DNA of 64,000 nt from Flavobacterium saccharophilum (GCF_900142735.1 NZ_FRBY01000007.1:124001-188000), one strand, 5' to 3'. Positions 9,066-18,191 are shown, counted from the first letter of the stretch. Notes: generated by a model from the letters alone, not told the origin. Made by a program: numbers and translations.

Positions 9066-10085
9066 AACCTTTTTATTGATTTCTTTAATTAAAGCCGGGC
9101 CTTCATAGATAAAACCAGTATACAATTGTACTAAGCTTGCACCTGCATTTAACTTCTCTATTGCATCATCGGCAGAATGAATTCCTCCTACTCCAATAAT
9201 CGGGAATGCTTTATTGCTTTTTTCAGACAGAAAACGAATGACTTCAGTCGAACGTTTTGTTAATGGTTTTCCAGACAAACCTCCCATTTCAGATTGATTT
9301 TGAGATTGTAATCCCTCTCTTGAAATAGTTGTATTTGTTGCAATTACACCTGCAATTTGTGTTGTTTTTACAATATCAATAATATCTAGTAATTGCTCGT
9401 CTGTTAAATCCGGAGCAATTTTTAAAAGAATTGGTTTTATTTTTTGACTGCTTGTTTTTTGCTTTTCTACATTTCTGTTTTGTAATGTCTGAAGCAAAGC
9501 TGTCAAAGGTTCCTTATCTTGTAAAGCTCTTAAGTTTGGAGTATTTGGCGAACTTACATTCACTACGAAATAATCTACATGATCAAACAAGGCATCAAAA
9601 CAAATGATATAATCGTCAACAGCATTTTCGTTTGGAGTCACTTTGTTTTTTCCTATGTTTCCACCAATTAAAACACCTGAATTCTTTTTCAAACGTTCAA
9701 CGGCTTCCAGAACTCCGCCATTATTAAATCCCATTCGGTTAATAATCGCCTGATCTTCTTTTAAACGAAACAAACGTTTTTTAGGATTTCCTTCCTGGCC
9801 AACCGGAGTTACAGTTCCGATTTCAATAAAACCAAAACCAAAGTCTGAAAGTTCTTTGTATAGTTTGGCGTCTTTATCAAATCCTGCAGCCAATCCAACC
9901 GGGTTTTTAAATTTAATTCCGAAAACTTCACGCTCTAAACGACTGTCTTTTACTTCGTAAATTGATTTTATAATTGATGAAACTCCCGGAATTTTCGAAA
10001 TGAATTTAACAAATGAAAAAGTAAAATAATGTACTTCTTCAGGATCAAAATAAAAAAGTATCGGGCGAATTATCAATTTATACAT
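9051..10085 (-). CDS. pyrD: Quinone-dependent dihydroorotate dehydrogenase (class 2)
   Basis: The 344-residue protein oxidises dihydroorotate to orotate in pyrimidine synthesis and passes electrons to the quinone pool. The N-terminal ~40 residues (MYKLIIRPILFYFDPEEVHY) form the membrane-associating helix pair of class 2 enzymes. The motifs NPVGLAAGFDKD (FMN-binding), FFVVNVSSPNTPNLR (catalytic Ser) and GVGGI are present. It is monocistronic, with a TAAATTTG box on the minus strand at 10114-10121 and no terminator before the overlap with the DUF3307 gene. Confidence 0.96.
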   Translation of the reverse strand: MYKLIIRPILFYFDPEEVHYFTFSFVKFISKIPGVSSIIKSIYEVKDSRLEREVFGIKFKNPVGLAAGFDKDAKLYKELSDFGFGFIEIGTVTPVGQEGNPKKRLFRLKEDQAIINRMGFNNGGVLEAVERLKKNSGVLIGGNIGKNKVTPNENAVDDYIICFDALFDHVDYFVVNVSSPNTPNLRALQDKEPLTALLQTLQNRNVEKQKTSSQKIKPILLKIAPDLTDEQLLDIIDIVKTTQIAGVIATNTTISREGLQSQNQSEMGGLSGKPLTKRSTEVIRFLSEKSNKAFPIIGVGGIHSADDAIEKLNAGASLVQLYTGFIYEGPALIKEINKKVLKGL

Positions 10086-10113
10086 AAGAGTGTTGTTGTG
10101 TTATTTTCGGGTG

Positions 10114-10121
10114 CAAATTTA
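10114..10121 (-). promoter_or_regulatory. pyrD -7 promoter box (TAAATTTG)
   Basis: Minus-strand TAAATTTG matches TAnnTTTG, 28 bp before the pyrD ATG. The rest of the 279-bp divergent gap (10086-10364) holds only AT-rich sequence and a short direct repeat CAAATTATAAAA. Confidence 0.55.
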
Positions 10122-10364
10122 ATTATAATAGTTTAAAATGGCTCTTTTTATCTAAAACAAATTATAAAACGTTGCAAATTATAAAATGAAACAACGTCAG
10201 GCCTTTTAATGGAACTATTTGAATCATTTATTATTTAAATTTGAAACACTAAAGAAAATTCTTATTACAAATTGTATTTGATGTAAACAGCAAATCCTTT
10301 TAAAAAGAAGAAATAAACTTAAGAATAGCGATAGTAAATACAAATTATACCACTAAGTAACAAT

Positions 10365-11585
10365 ATGTATAAAGCCAGCCTATTAATTCGTATTTCAAAA
10401 AGTATCCTATTAGGCTTAATATTACTATTAAGCTTAAATGGATGGTCTCAGCAAATAAAAGACACTACCAAATTAATCAATGTTAGTTATGGAAATAAAG
10501 GAATAGAATTACGAACCAGAGACAACAAATTTCTTTTTCAATTACAAAGCCGATTTCAATTCCGATTTTCTACACCAAACGATCAGGATCCATTGACGTA
10601 TGATGATTATAGTCAGGATAAAGAAACAACTTTCAAAATTAACAGAGCAAGATTAAAAGTGGGTGGTCATGCTTTTGAACCCTGGTTAAAATATTATTGG
10701 GAATATGAACTTAGTCAATCCAATTTACTTGATTTTAGAATCATGATTGAAAAATGGGAATGGCTGAGTTTTAAAGTTGGACAATGGAAGGTAGAATATA
10801 CCAGAGAACGTTTTATAAGCAGCGGTGAACAACAAACCGTCGATAGATCTCTTATCAATCGTCCTTTTACAGCAGACAGACAAATGGGAGTTGAACTATA
10901 CGGACATCTTAAAGGAAGCGGTATTGCGGATTTTAATTACTGGGCAGCGGCTTTAACAGGAACCGGGCGAGGAAATACTTCAAACGATGATAATAATCTT
11001 ATGTATTTTGGAAGAGCGCAATGGAACTTTCTAGGACGTTTTCTTGATTTTGAAGGAAGCGATCTGGAATTTCACGAAAAACCAACTCCAATTATCGCCT
11101 TTTCAGGATTAACAAACCGAAGCCCTTATACCCGATTTTCACAATCTGGAGGAGGTTCTTTAGAAGGTTACGAAAATGGCTTACCAGGTCAATATCGGGT
11201 GAATCAATGGAATTTAGAAAGTGCTTTTATGTATCGTGGTTTTTCCTGGCAAAGCGAATGGCATACCAAAGAGATCATCGATAAATTAAATAATGATAAC
11301 ACCACTACTCTGAAAGGTTATTATGTTCAGGCGGGCTATTTCTTTCATAATGCTTTCGATTGGTGGCCAAAACATTTAGAAATAGCTGGTAGACATGCAG
11401 CCTATCGTCCAGACAATTCGATCAGACAAAATTTACAAGATGAAACAACAATTGCTTTTAATTGGTTTTTTAAGGGACACAAAAATAAATTAACTTCAGA
11501 AGTATCTTATTTTAGTTTTCAGGACAAAACCTTGCCTTTGGAACAAGGGTGGCGCTTTAGAATACAATGGGACATTTCATTATAA
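10365..11585 (+). CDS. OprO/OprP-like porin
   Basis: The 406-residue product has a signal peptide (cleavage near residue 28, NGWSQ) and a beta-barrel sequence ending in an aromatic-rich final strand (FRIQWDISL). The regions 'FKINRARLKVGG' and 'FTADRQMGVELYGHLKGSG' are characteristic of the phosphate-selective porin O and P family. Bacteroidota members of this family may carry anions or organic phosphates or sulfates; selectivity cannot be read here. A formylglycine-generating enzyme gene follows after 248 bp. Confidence 0.8.
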   Translation: MYKASLLIRISKSILLGLILLLSLNGWSQQIKDTTKLINVSYGNKGIELRTRDNKFLFQLQSRFQFRFSTPNDQDPLTYDDYSQDKETTFKINRARLKVGGHAFEPWLKYYWEYELSQSNLLDFRIMIEKWEWLSFKVGQWKVEYTRERFISSGEQQTVDRSLINRPFTADRQMGVELYGHLKGSGIADFNYWAAALTGTGRGNTSNDDNNLMYFGRAQWNFLGRFLDFEGSDLEFHEKPTPIIAFSGLTNRSPYTRFSQSGGGSLEGYENGLPGQYRVNQWNLESAFMYRGFSWQSEWHTKEIIDKLNNDNTTTLKGYYVQAGYFFHNAFDWWPKHLEIAGRHAAYRPDNSIRQNLQDETTIAFNWFFKGHKNKLTSEVSYFSFQDKTLPLEQGWRFRIQWDISL

Positions 11586-11833
11586 AGCACTTTAAAATTT
11601 CAAAAGAGGCGAATCTATTTTGGATAAAAATTCTTTTTTACATAACTTTAACCAACATAAAATATTGAAAATGAAACATATTCAAAACTGTCTTTTCATT
11701 TTGATTTTAAAGATGATTGAACAATAATAATTATATTTTATTAATTCTATAAAATAACTAGAATTATATTGGGTTATTTTTTTACTTTTATCGCTCTCTA
11801 TTTGACAACTATTCTAAGATTAAAACTATTATA

Positions 11834-12964
11834 ATGAAAAATAAGACCTACTGGATTTTTGCGATACTAACAATCTCCATTATTTCAATCGCCTATGGCT
11901 ATACGAAGCTTATTGTTCCTAAACAAAAATTGGCTGCAATGGATTGTGCCGAAACTCCAAATGCGGATTCTGCTTCTTTGTTTAAACCGACAATAGAGAA
12001 TAAAAACAAACCATCAGGTAAAACACCTAAAGGAATGGTTTGGATTCCGGGTGGTGAATTTTCTATGGGAAGCAATGTCGAAGACGAAAGTTTATGCAGC
12101 ATTAAAGGTGTCACTAAAGATGCAGCACCAATACACAGAGTTTATGTTGATGGTTTTTATATGGATCAAACTGAGGTTACAAATGATCAATTTGAAGCTT
12201 TTGTTAAAGCTACCGGTTATGTAACATTAGCAGAAAAAGCACCAACACATGAAGAATATCCTGATGCTCCATTAGAAAATTTAGTAGCCGGATCAGCAGT
12301 TTTTACTCCTACTCCTGCTAAAGTAGATTTGAATAATTATATGCAATGGTGGACGTATGCAAAAGGAGCCGACTGGAGACATCCGGAAGGAGCCGGAAGT
12401 TCTATAAAAGGAAGAGGTAACTATCCCGTTGTGCAGGTTTCCTATGATGATGCAGCTGCTTATGCAAAATGGGCCGGAAAAAGATTACCTACTGAAGCAG
12501 AATGGGAATTTGCTGCTCGCGGTGGAAAAACCGGAGAACTTTATGCGTGGGGGAATAACTTAAAACCTAAAGGAAAATTTCAAGCCAATATTTATCAGGG
12601 ACATTTCCCAATTGAGAAAGGCGATACTGGAGAAGATGGTTATATCGGAATTGCTCCAACGGCTCAATTTGAACCAAATGGCTATGGCTTATATGACGTT
12701 GGAGGAAACGTATGGGAATGGACAAATGATTGGTATACTGCAGACTATTATGCTGTTATAAGTGATAATGGTCAAGTTGTCAAAAACCCTCAAGGACCTG
12801 AAAAATCTTATGATCCGGGAGAACCAGATTTACCTAAAAAAGTACAGCGTGGAGGTTCCTTTTTATGTACAGATCAATACTGTACACGATATATGGTAGG
12901 AACCAGAGGAAAAGGAGATTACAAATCACCAGCAAATCATATTGGTTTTAGATGCGTACAATAA
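11834..12964 (+). CDS. Formylglycine-generating enzyme (SUMF1/FGE family)
   Basis: The 376-residue protein has an N-terminal signal anchor (residues 7-27) and the FGE/SUMF1 fold from about residue 65 ('KGMVWIPGGEFSMGSN'), with NVWEWTNDW and the C-terminal GFRC. The two copper-binding active-site cysteines are kept as CTDQYC (Cys345, Cys350), which separates true FGEs from non-catalytic relatives. Such enzymes turn a sulfatase cysteine into formylglycine, in the periplasm in bacteria with exported FGE. No sulfatase lies within the window. Confidence 0.85.
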   Translation: MKNKTYWIFAILTISIISIAYGYTKLIVPKQKLAAMDCAETPNADSASLFKPTIENKNKPSGKTPKGMVWIPGGEFSMGSNVEDESLCSIKGVTKDAAPIHRVYVDGFYMDQTEVTNDQFEAFVKATGYVTLAEKAPTHEEYPDAPLENLVAGSAVFTPTPAKVDLNNYMQWWTYAKGADWRHPEGAGSSIKGRGNYPVVQVSYDDAAAYAKWAGKRLPTEAEWEFAARGGKTGELYAWGNNLKPKGKFQANIYQGHFPIEKGDTGEDGYIGIAPTAQFEPNGYGLYDVGGNVWEWTNDWYTADYYAVISDNGQVVKNPQGPEKSYDPGEPDLPKKVQRGGSFLCTDQYCTRYMVGTRGKGDYKSPANHIGFRCVQ

Positions 12965-12970
12965 AGTTTT

Positions 12971-13142
12971 TTTTTGCCACGAATTTGCTTCGCCTGTCGC
13001 TATCGCTCGAGTCACTAATTTTCACTAATTAAAATGTGACATCACAAAGCTTAAAAAAAATCAATTTCATGAAAAATGTAATTCGTGAAATTGGTTTTTT
13101 GTATTTAAATTCAGTAGCACTAATTCGTGAATTCGTGGCAAA
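12971..13142. repeat. Composite intergenic palindrome (GCCACGAATT family)
   Basis: The outer arms TTTGCCACGAATT (from 12973) and AATTCGTGGCAAA (ending 13142) are complementary. Inside is a second inverted repeat (AATTTCATGAA with TTCGTGAAATT, about 13065-13097). It also contains the element GCTTCGCCTGT..TATCGCTCGAGT at 12987-13012, which reappears inverted at 62474-62500. No open frame of note lies inside. Confidence 0.75.
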
Positions 13143-13176
13143 CTCTTTTATCTTTTTAAACGCCTATATATTTACT

Positions 13177-13184
13177 TATCTTTG
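13177..13184 (+). promoter_or_regulatory. pepT -7 promoter box (TATCTTTG)
   Basis: Exact TAnnTTTG match 17 bp before the pepT ATG, giving a short leader. Confidence 0.6.
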
Positions 13185-13200
13185 CTAAAAAAACAAACAA

Positions 13201-14478
13201 ATGCAGCATATCATAGATCGCTTTATCAGTTATGTAACAATTGATACAGAATCGGACCCAAATTCGCAAACTACACCTAGTACAGAAAAACAATGGAATC
13301 TTGCCAATAAATTAGTCGAAGAACTAAAAACAATTGGTCTCGAAGACGTTACTATAGACGACAAAGCTTACATCATGGCTACCCTACCAAGTAATGTAGA
13401 GCATGAAGTGCCAACTATTGGTTTTGTTTCGCATTTTGATACTTCACCGGATTTTAGCGGAGCCAACGTAAAACCTCAAATTATTGAGAATTACGACGGA
13501 AAAGATATTGTCTTAAACGCAGAGAAAAACATTATTCTTTCTCCAAACTACTTCAAAGATTTATTGCAGTATAAAGGTCAAACCATCATTACTACTGACG
13601 GAACAACTTTGCTTGGCGCCGATGATAAAGCGGGAATTACCGAGATTGTTTCGGCAATGGAATATCTTGTTCAGCATCCGGAAATTAAACATGGAAAAAT
13701 CAGAATTGGATTTACACCAGATGAGGAAATCGGCCGTGGCGCGCATCATTTTGACGTGGAGAAATTTGGCGCTCAATGGGCTTATACCATGGACGGAAGT
13801 CAGATTGGTGAATTAGAATATGAAAATTTTAATGCTGCCGGAGCCAAAATTACTTTCAAAGGAAAAAGCGTTCATCCTGGTTATGCCAAAGGAAAAATGA
13901 TCAATTCGATGTTGATCGCTAATGATTTTATCAATGAACTTCCGAAAGGAGAAACGCCTCAGGAAACGAAAGGTTATGAAGGATTTTTCCACGTACATCA
14001 CTTAACAGGAAGTATTGAAGAAACAGTTTTAGAATTGATTATCCGAGATCATAACAAGATCAAGTTTGAAAAGAGAAAAGATTTAATTGGGAAAATTGCC
14101 AAAAAAATCAATAAAAAATACGCTAAGCAATTCGGAGAAGATATTGTAACTGCCGTTGTAAAAGACCAATATTATAATATGAAGGAAAAAGTACTTCCGG
14201 TAAAACATATTGTTGATATTGCTGAAAAAGCAATGAGAGAATTAGACATTAAACCAATCATTAAACCTATTCGTGGCGGGACTGATGGATCTCAATTATC
14301 TTTTATGGGATTACCTTGTCCAAACATTTTTGCAGGTGGACATAACTTTCACGGAAAATACGAATATGTTCCAGCAGAAAGTATCCAGAAAGCAACAGAT
14401 GTAATTGTAAAAATTGCAGAATTAACAGCTACTCCTGGTATTTTTGATGTAACCGAAAAACCTAAAAGAAAAAGATAA
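13201..14478 (+). CDS. pepT: Peptidase T (tripeptide aminopeptidase)
   Basis: At 425 residues this is a full-length M20B peptidase, a cytoplasmic dizinc enzyme releasing N-terminal residues from tripeptides. Zinc and catalytic motifs are present: SHFDTSPDFSG (His78, Asp80), LLGADDKAG (Asp141), TPDEEIG (Glu175-Glu176) and GGTDGS, plus FAGGHNFHG (final zinc His). A YdeI-like gene follows after 1 bp and may be co-transcribed. Confidence 0.95.
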   Translation: MQHIIDRFISYVTIDTESDPNSQTTPSTEKQWNLANKLVEELKTIGLEDVTIDDKAYIMATLPSNVEHEVPTIGFVSHFDTSPDFSGANVKPQIIENYDGKDIVLNAEKNIILSPNYFKDLLQYKGQTIITTDGTTLLGADDKAGITEIVSAMEYLVQHPEIKHGKIRIGFTPDEEIGRGAHHFDVEKFGAQWAYTMDGSQIGELEYENFNAAGAKITFKGKSVHPGYAKGKMINSMLIANDFINELPKGETPQETKGYEGFFHVHHLTGSIEETVLELIIRDHNKIKFEKRKDLIGKIAKKINKKYAKQFGEDIVTAVVKDQYYNMKEKVLPVKHIVDIAEKAMRELDIKPIIKPIRGGTDGSQLSFMGLPCPNIFAGGHNFHGKYEYVPAESIQKATDVIVKIAELTATPGIFDVTEKPKRKR

Positions 14479-14479
14479 A

Positions 14480-15067
14480 TTGGAACCGAATTCTGATAAA
14501 AAACACGTTTGGCACAGTAACCATTTATGGGAGGAAGAGTTACTTCTTCTTAAATTTATTATAGATAAAACGGAACTGGAAGAAACTATAAAATGGGGAG
14601 GCCCGGTTTATGTTTACAATAAAAAGAATGTTATCGGAATAGGAGGTTTTAAAGATTATTTTACGATTTGGTTCTACAATGGAGTTTTCCTGAAAGATGA
14701 GAAAAAGAAATTAATCAATGCTCAGGAAGACAAAACAAAATCGTTGCGTCAATGGAGATTTACTTCAAAGGATGACGTAAACGAGAAGGAAATACTAGAA
14801 TATATTGCTGAAGCCATTGAAAATGAAAAGCAAGGAAAAATCATTAAACCTTCCAAAAAAGAGGCAATTATTTCTGAATTATTACAAAAGGAAATGAATC
14901 AAAATCCGGCTTTAGCGGAAGCTTTTCAAAAATTCAGTCCGTATAAACAATATGAGTTTTTAGAATATATTGAAACAGCCAAACAGGAAAAAACGAAATT
15001 AACGAGAATTGAGAAAGTGATTCCGATGATATTAGGAAATGTTGGGCTGAATGATAAATACAGATGA
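14480..15067 (+). CDS. YdeI/OmpD-associated family protein (TTG start)
   Basis: The 195-residue product has an N-terminal DUF1801-like part (WEEELLLLKFIIDKTELEET, IKWGGPVYVY, GGFKDYFTIWF) and a C-terminal YdeI-type part (FSPYKQYEFLEYIETAKQEK) typical of this soluble, functionally undefined family. The start codon is TTG, 1 bp after the pepT stop, consistent with translational coupling. Upstream the frame runs back into pepT. The C-terminal R/K-rich tail is normal for the family. Confidence 0.8.
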   Translation: MEPNSDKKHVWHSNHLWEEELLLLKFIIDKTELEETIKWGGPVYVYNKKNVIGIGGFKDYFTIWFYNGVFLKDEKKKLINAQEDKTKSLRQWRFTSKDDVNEKEILEYIAEAIENEKQGKIIKPSKKEAIISELLQKEMNQNPALAEAFQKFSPYKQYEFLEYIETAKQEKTKLTRIEKVIPMILGNVGLNDKYR

Positions 15068-15116
15068 ATTAAATTCCAATAAAAAAATTCCAAATTCCAA
15101 ACTGGAAATCTTAGAT

Positions 15117-15156
15117 ACCTTTGTCAAAGTTTAAAACTTTGACAAAGGTTTTTTTA
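15117..15156. terminator. Strong hairpin terminator
   Basis: ACCTTTGTCAAAGTTT (15117-15132) pairs perfectly with AAACTTTGACAAAGGT (15134-15149), followed by a T tract. It serves the pepT-YdeI unit. Confidence 0.85.
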
Positions 15157-15168
15157 TGCGCAAACAAA

Positions 15169-15268
15169 GTCATTGCGAGGAACGAGGAATCTCCGCGAGA
15201 AACTCCACAATCAAAATCACTAATCTTTGTCGAGCTACTTACGGGGATTCCTCGTTCCTCGGAATGAC
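15169..15268. repeat. REP-like palindrome, GTCATTGCGAGGAACGAGGA type
   Basis: Left arm 15169-15191 (GTCATTGCGAGGAACGAGGA...) and right arm 15246-15268 are reverse complements with one mismatch over 23 bp, with a 54-bp loop. It is the relatively GC-rich class of bacterial intergenic repeat, unlike the AT-rich surroundings. Confidence 0.75.
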
Positions 15269-15359
15269 ATTCTTTGTAAACATTTTAACCAAAAAAAATC
15301 CCAAACTCCAATTTTACATTGGAATTTGGGATTTAAATTTTATTGGAATTTCTAAAAAA

Positions 15360-15635
15360 TTACGCTTTTTTAGCCAAAGCAGCGCTCATTTCCATAGAAA
15401 TAGCTGAACGCTCAATTTTTAATTTTCCAGACATAGTTTCGATAACTGCGCTTGTTTCAGCAAGCTCAACAATTTTACCGTGAAAACCACTTTTAGTAAT
15501 TATTTTGTCACCTACTTTTAGGCCGCTTTCAAATTCTTTTTCGTTTTTTGCTCTTTTTTGTTGTGGTCTGATCATGAAGAAATACAACACTACAAACATT
15601 AGTAAATAAGGAGCAAATTTCATTAAATCTTGCAT
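15360..15635 (-). CDS. yajC: Preprotein translocase subunit YajC
   Basis: The 91-residue protein has one N-terminal membrane helix (about residues 5-22, APYLLMFVVLYFFMIRP) and the RPQQKRAKNEKEF motif followed by the beta-rich cytosolic domain (LKVGDKIITKSGFHGKI). It is an accessory part of the SecDF-YajC complex. It lies 80 bp downstream of nusB on the same strand, probably one operon. Confidence 0.93.
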   Translation of the reverse strand: MQDLMKFAPYLLMFVVLYFFMIRPQQKRAKNEKEFESGLKVGDKIITKSGFHGKIVELAETSAVIETMSGKLKIERSAISMEMSAALAKKA

Positions 15636-15715
15636 AGTATTCGGGTTTTATTTTTGTTATTAATATTAATTTATTCGTTGGAATTTGGAATTTAAAAATT
15701 GGAATTTCTCTCCAA

Positions 15716-16660
15716 TTACATTAATCCTCTTCCTACTTTTACCATCTTCTTATTAGCAGTTAACTCTTTTACAAGGTTATCTAAAATTCCGTTGATAAAA
15801 ATACTACTTTTAGGAGTAGAATATTCTTTAGCAATTTCTAAATATTCGTTAAGGGTTACTTTTACCGGAATTGAAGGGAATTTTAAAAATTCACAAATTG
15901 CCATTTTTAAAATAATAGTATCAATTTCAGCAATTCTTTCGCTATCCCAGTTTGGCGTTTTATCATCGTACTCTTTTGCGAAGATTGATTCGTTTAAAAC
16001 TGTTCTTCTGAACAAATCTTTTGCAAAATCTTTATCTTCAACATCTTTATACAATTTTGGCACTCTAAAATCGTCCGGATCCTCCGTTTTGATTGCTTTC
16101 AATTGTTTAACGATATGTGTATTTACAACCGGAATATCATCAACCCAAGTTAATTTATCATCTTCTAAATACTCATATAATTTTTCATTCGGAACAATTA
16201 CATCAGCAAACAAATCAATTATAAATTGTCTGTCTTCTTCAAAAGTATTTGTAGTGTTTGACATGTATTTTGCATACACTTCACTTGATTTGATATCATT
16301 TAAAAGCAACAAAATATAATCATCATTCAATGACCAGTTATTGATTTTACGATTTTCTAAAGCGATGCTAAGGGAATTACTTTCAGCTAAGAGTTGAAAA
16401 ATTTTGTTTTTGATAAATTTTTCATTCGGGTTACGTTCTGCAGCAGTTGCAAGATGTTTTTTGCTTGAAAGATGTAAAAAAACAGATTCTTTTTTGCAAA
16501 TTTCAATCAATGAAGAAAGCATTATAAGATATAAGTCCTGAATATTATCTATGCTATAAAAAAGAAATTTCTCTTCTTTTTCCATATTATCAGAACCGCT
16601 TTGATGCATTGCATAAATGGATTGCATTACTTTAACGCGTATGTGTCTTCTATTTACCAC
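15716..16660 (-). CDS. nusB: Transcription antitermination factor NusB, long Bacteroidota form (GTG start)
   Basis: The 314-residue product starts with RRHIRVKVMQSIYAMHQS, as in NusB, but is about twice the E. coli length; the conserved NusB helices (about residues 215-305, including FAKDLFRRTVLNE and PVKVTLNEYLEIAKEYSTPK) lie at the C-terminus, and an inserted helical region fills the middle. This layout is usual in Bacteroidota. NusB with NusE/S10 binds boxA RNA in rRNA antitermination. The start is GTG. Confidence 0.92.
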   Translation of the reverse strand: MVNRRHIRVKVMQSIYAMHQSGSDNMEKEEKFLFYSIDNIQDLYLIMLSSLIEICKKESVFLHLSSKKHLATAAERNPNEKFIKNKIFQLLAESNSLSIALENRKINNWSLNDDYILLLLNDIKSSEVYAKYMSNTTNTFEEDRQFIIDLFADVIVPNEKLYEYLEDDKLTWVDDIPVVNTHIVKQLKAIKTEDPDDFRVPKLYKDVEDKDFAKDLFRRTVLNESIFAKEYDDKTPNWDSERIAEIDTIILKMAICEFLKFPSIPVKVTLNEYLEIAKEYSTPKSSIFINGILDNLVKELTANKKMVKVGRGLM

Positions 16661-16745
16661 CTTGTAAGAACATTTAAAAATTAGTCTGCAAAAATAAGAA
16701 TTTAACAGCTTATAATAAAATTAATTCGTGAAAAAGTCGTTATTT

Positions 16746-16880
16746 TTAGTATTCAGTGGTCAGTTTTTAAGTGATCCGTTTTAGCATATGCATAAAAAAA
16801 ATCTCAGAATACAATTTGACTTGTAGACTGAGACTTTAAACTTAAGAGTAAACACTAAAAAAGTGAACACTGAATACTAA
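16746..16880. repeat. Inverted repeat TTAGTATTCAGTGGTCA with inner hairpin
   Basis: Outer arms 16746-16762 and 16864-16880 are near-perfect reverse complements; an inner stem TCTCAG (16803-16808)/CTGAGA (16838-16843) lies between. The right arm runs into the last codons of the amino-acid dehydrogenase gene region, so it is positioned as a 3' stem for that gene. Confidence 0.65.
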
Positions 16881-17987
16881 TTATTTAGAAGCATTTTCAA
16901 TTTTTCTTAAATCGATACGATTTTGAGCGATTGTAAGAGCAGCTTTATGCGTTGTAATTCCGTTTTTCACAGCATAATCGATAATTTCTAAAGTAGTATT
17001 ATAGATATTTTCGGTTTTAGTCATGATCTCCGCTTTACCGTAGTTTGCTAATTCAGCATAAACATTGATGATTCCACCCGCGTTGATTAAGAAATCCGGA
17101 GCGTATAAAATACCTCTTTCCTGTAATCTTGCACCGTGAACATTCTCATCCGCTAACTGATTGTTGGCAGCACCAGCAATAACTTTAGCTTTAATTTTGT
17201 TTACTGTATTATCATTGATAGTTGCTCCCATTGCACATGGCGCGTAGATATCAACATCAGCACTATATAAATCTTCACCAGTATAAATGGTAGCGTTATA
17301 TTTTTGTGCTACTTCGTATAATTTTTCTTCGTTGATATCAGCGATAGTAACGACTGCTCCTTCTTTAGTTAAATATTCTACTAAAGCCTCACCAACGTGA
17401 CCTATTCCCTGAACCAAAACTTTTTTACCGTCTAAAACATCAGAACCAAACTGGCTTTTTGCAGCCGCTTTCATTCCTAAATAAACACCGTAAGCTGTTA
17501 CAGGAGAAGGGTTTCCAGAACCACCTCTTTCTTCAGAGATTCCGGTAACATAAGGTGTTACGTCTCTAACAGTATCCATGTCTTTAGTTTCCATTCCAAC
17601 ATCTTCAGCAGTAATATATCTTCCGCTTAAAGAGTGAACGAATTCACCAAACTTACGCATCAATTCTGGTGTTTTTTGCGTTTTAGCATCACCAATAATT
17701 ACCGCTTTACCACCACCAATATTTAGTCCTGTAATAGCAGATTTATATGTCATCCCTCTTGAAAGACGTAAAACATCATTCAGAGCTTCCCATTCAGTAT
17801 TGTAATTCCACATTCTGGTACCTCCTAAAGCAGGCCCCATAACTGAGTTATGAATACCAATAATTGCTTTTAAACCTGTATCTTTGTCATTGCAAAATAC
17901 AATTTGTTCGTGATCATCAAAAGATAATTGACCAAAAACAGGATCCATTTTTTGAAGTTCCTTTCCAGTTGCGAAAGTTGCATCCAT
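16881..17987 (-). CDS. Glu/Leu/Phe/Val dehydrogenase family amino-acid dehydrogenase
   Basis: The 368-residue enzyme has the substrate domain with ALGGTRMW and GGGKAVIIGD (catalytic Lys region) and a Rossmann domain with VQGIGHVGEALVEYL. Length and motifs fit leucine/valine dehydrogenase: reversible NAD-linked oxidative deamination of branched-chain amino acids. NAD is favoured by the acidic residue after the glycine motif (VTIADIN). A 204-bp divergent gap separates it from the ABC exporter gene. Confidence 0.9.
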   Translation of the reverse strand: MDATFATGKELQKMDPVFGQLSFDDHEQIVFCNDKDTGLKAIIGIHNSVMGPALGGTRMWNYNTEWEALNDVLRLSRGMTYKSAITGLNIGGGKAVIIGDAKTQKTPELMRKFGEFVHSLSGRYITAEDVGMETKDMDTVRDVTPYVTGISEERGGSGNPSPVTAYGVYLGMKAAAKSQFGSDVLDGKKVLVQGIGHVGEALVEYLTKEGAVVTIADINEEKLYEVAQKYNATIYTGEDLYSADVDIYAPCAMGATINDNTVNKIKAKVIAGAANNQLADENVHGARLQERGILYAPDFLINAGGIINVYAELANYGKAEIMTKTENIYNTTLEIIDYAVKNGITTHKAALTIAQNRIDLRKIENASK

Positions 17988-18191
17988 AGCGCTAGTTGTT
18001 TATTAGTTAAAATTATGAATTTGTCAAAAAGACATCTCAAACATAATTAAAAAATACACATGTGCTAATTTTTTATCTTTAAAATAACAATTTTACAATA
18101 GATTTGTTTTGAATTAATGATATCTTTAATTACTTTTTATTGAAGATAATTCGCAAATCCAATTCATTTCAACATTGAATCTCTTAAAAAA

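Larger units (their letters stand above)
15070..15355. repeat. Nested composite repeat region between convergent genes
   Basis: Outer arms of the TTCCAATAAAA family (about 15070-15099 and 15325-15354) enclose, in order, a perfect 16-bp-arm hairpin at 15117-15149 and a 100-bp palindrome at 15169-15268. The region therefore holds three nested or tandem palindromes in under 300 bp, between the convergent YdeI-like gene and yajC. An 83-codon frame at 15156-15407 is made only of these repeats. Confidence 0.75.

Noticed and set aside
11671..11727. 18-codon frame between the porin and FGE genes
   Set aside because: No amino-acid bias, no hairpin after it and no promoter box; does not look like a leader peptide.
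15156..15407. 83-codon plus-strand open frame
   Set aside because: It is made up of palindromic repeats and runs into the 3' end of yajC on the other strand; the composition is unlike the neighbouring genes.
15699..16319. 206-codon plus-strand open frame
   Set aside because: It lies wholly antisense to nusB, whose family assignment is firm.
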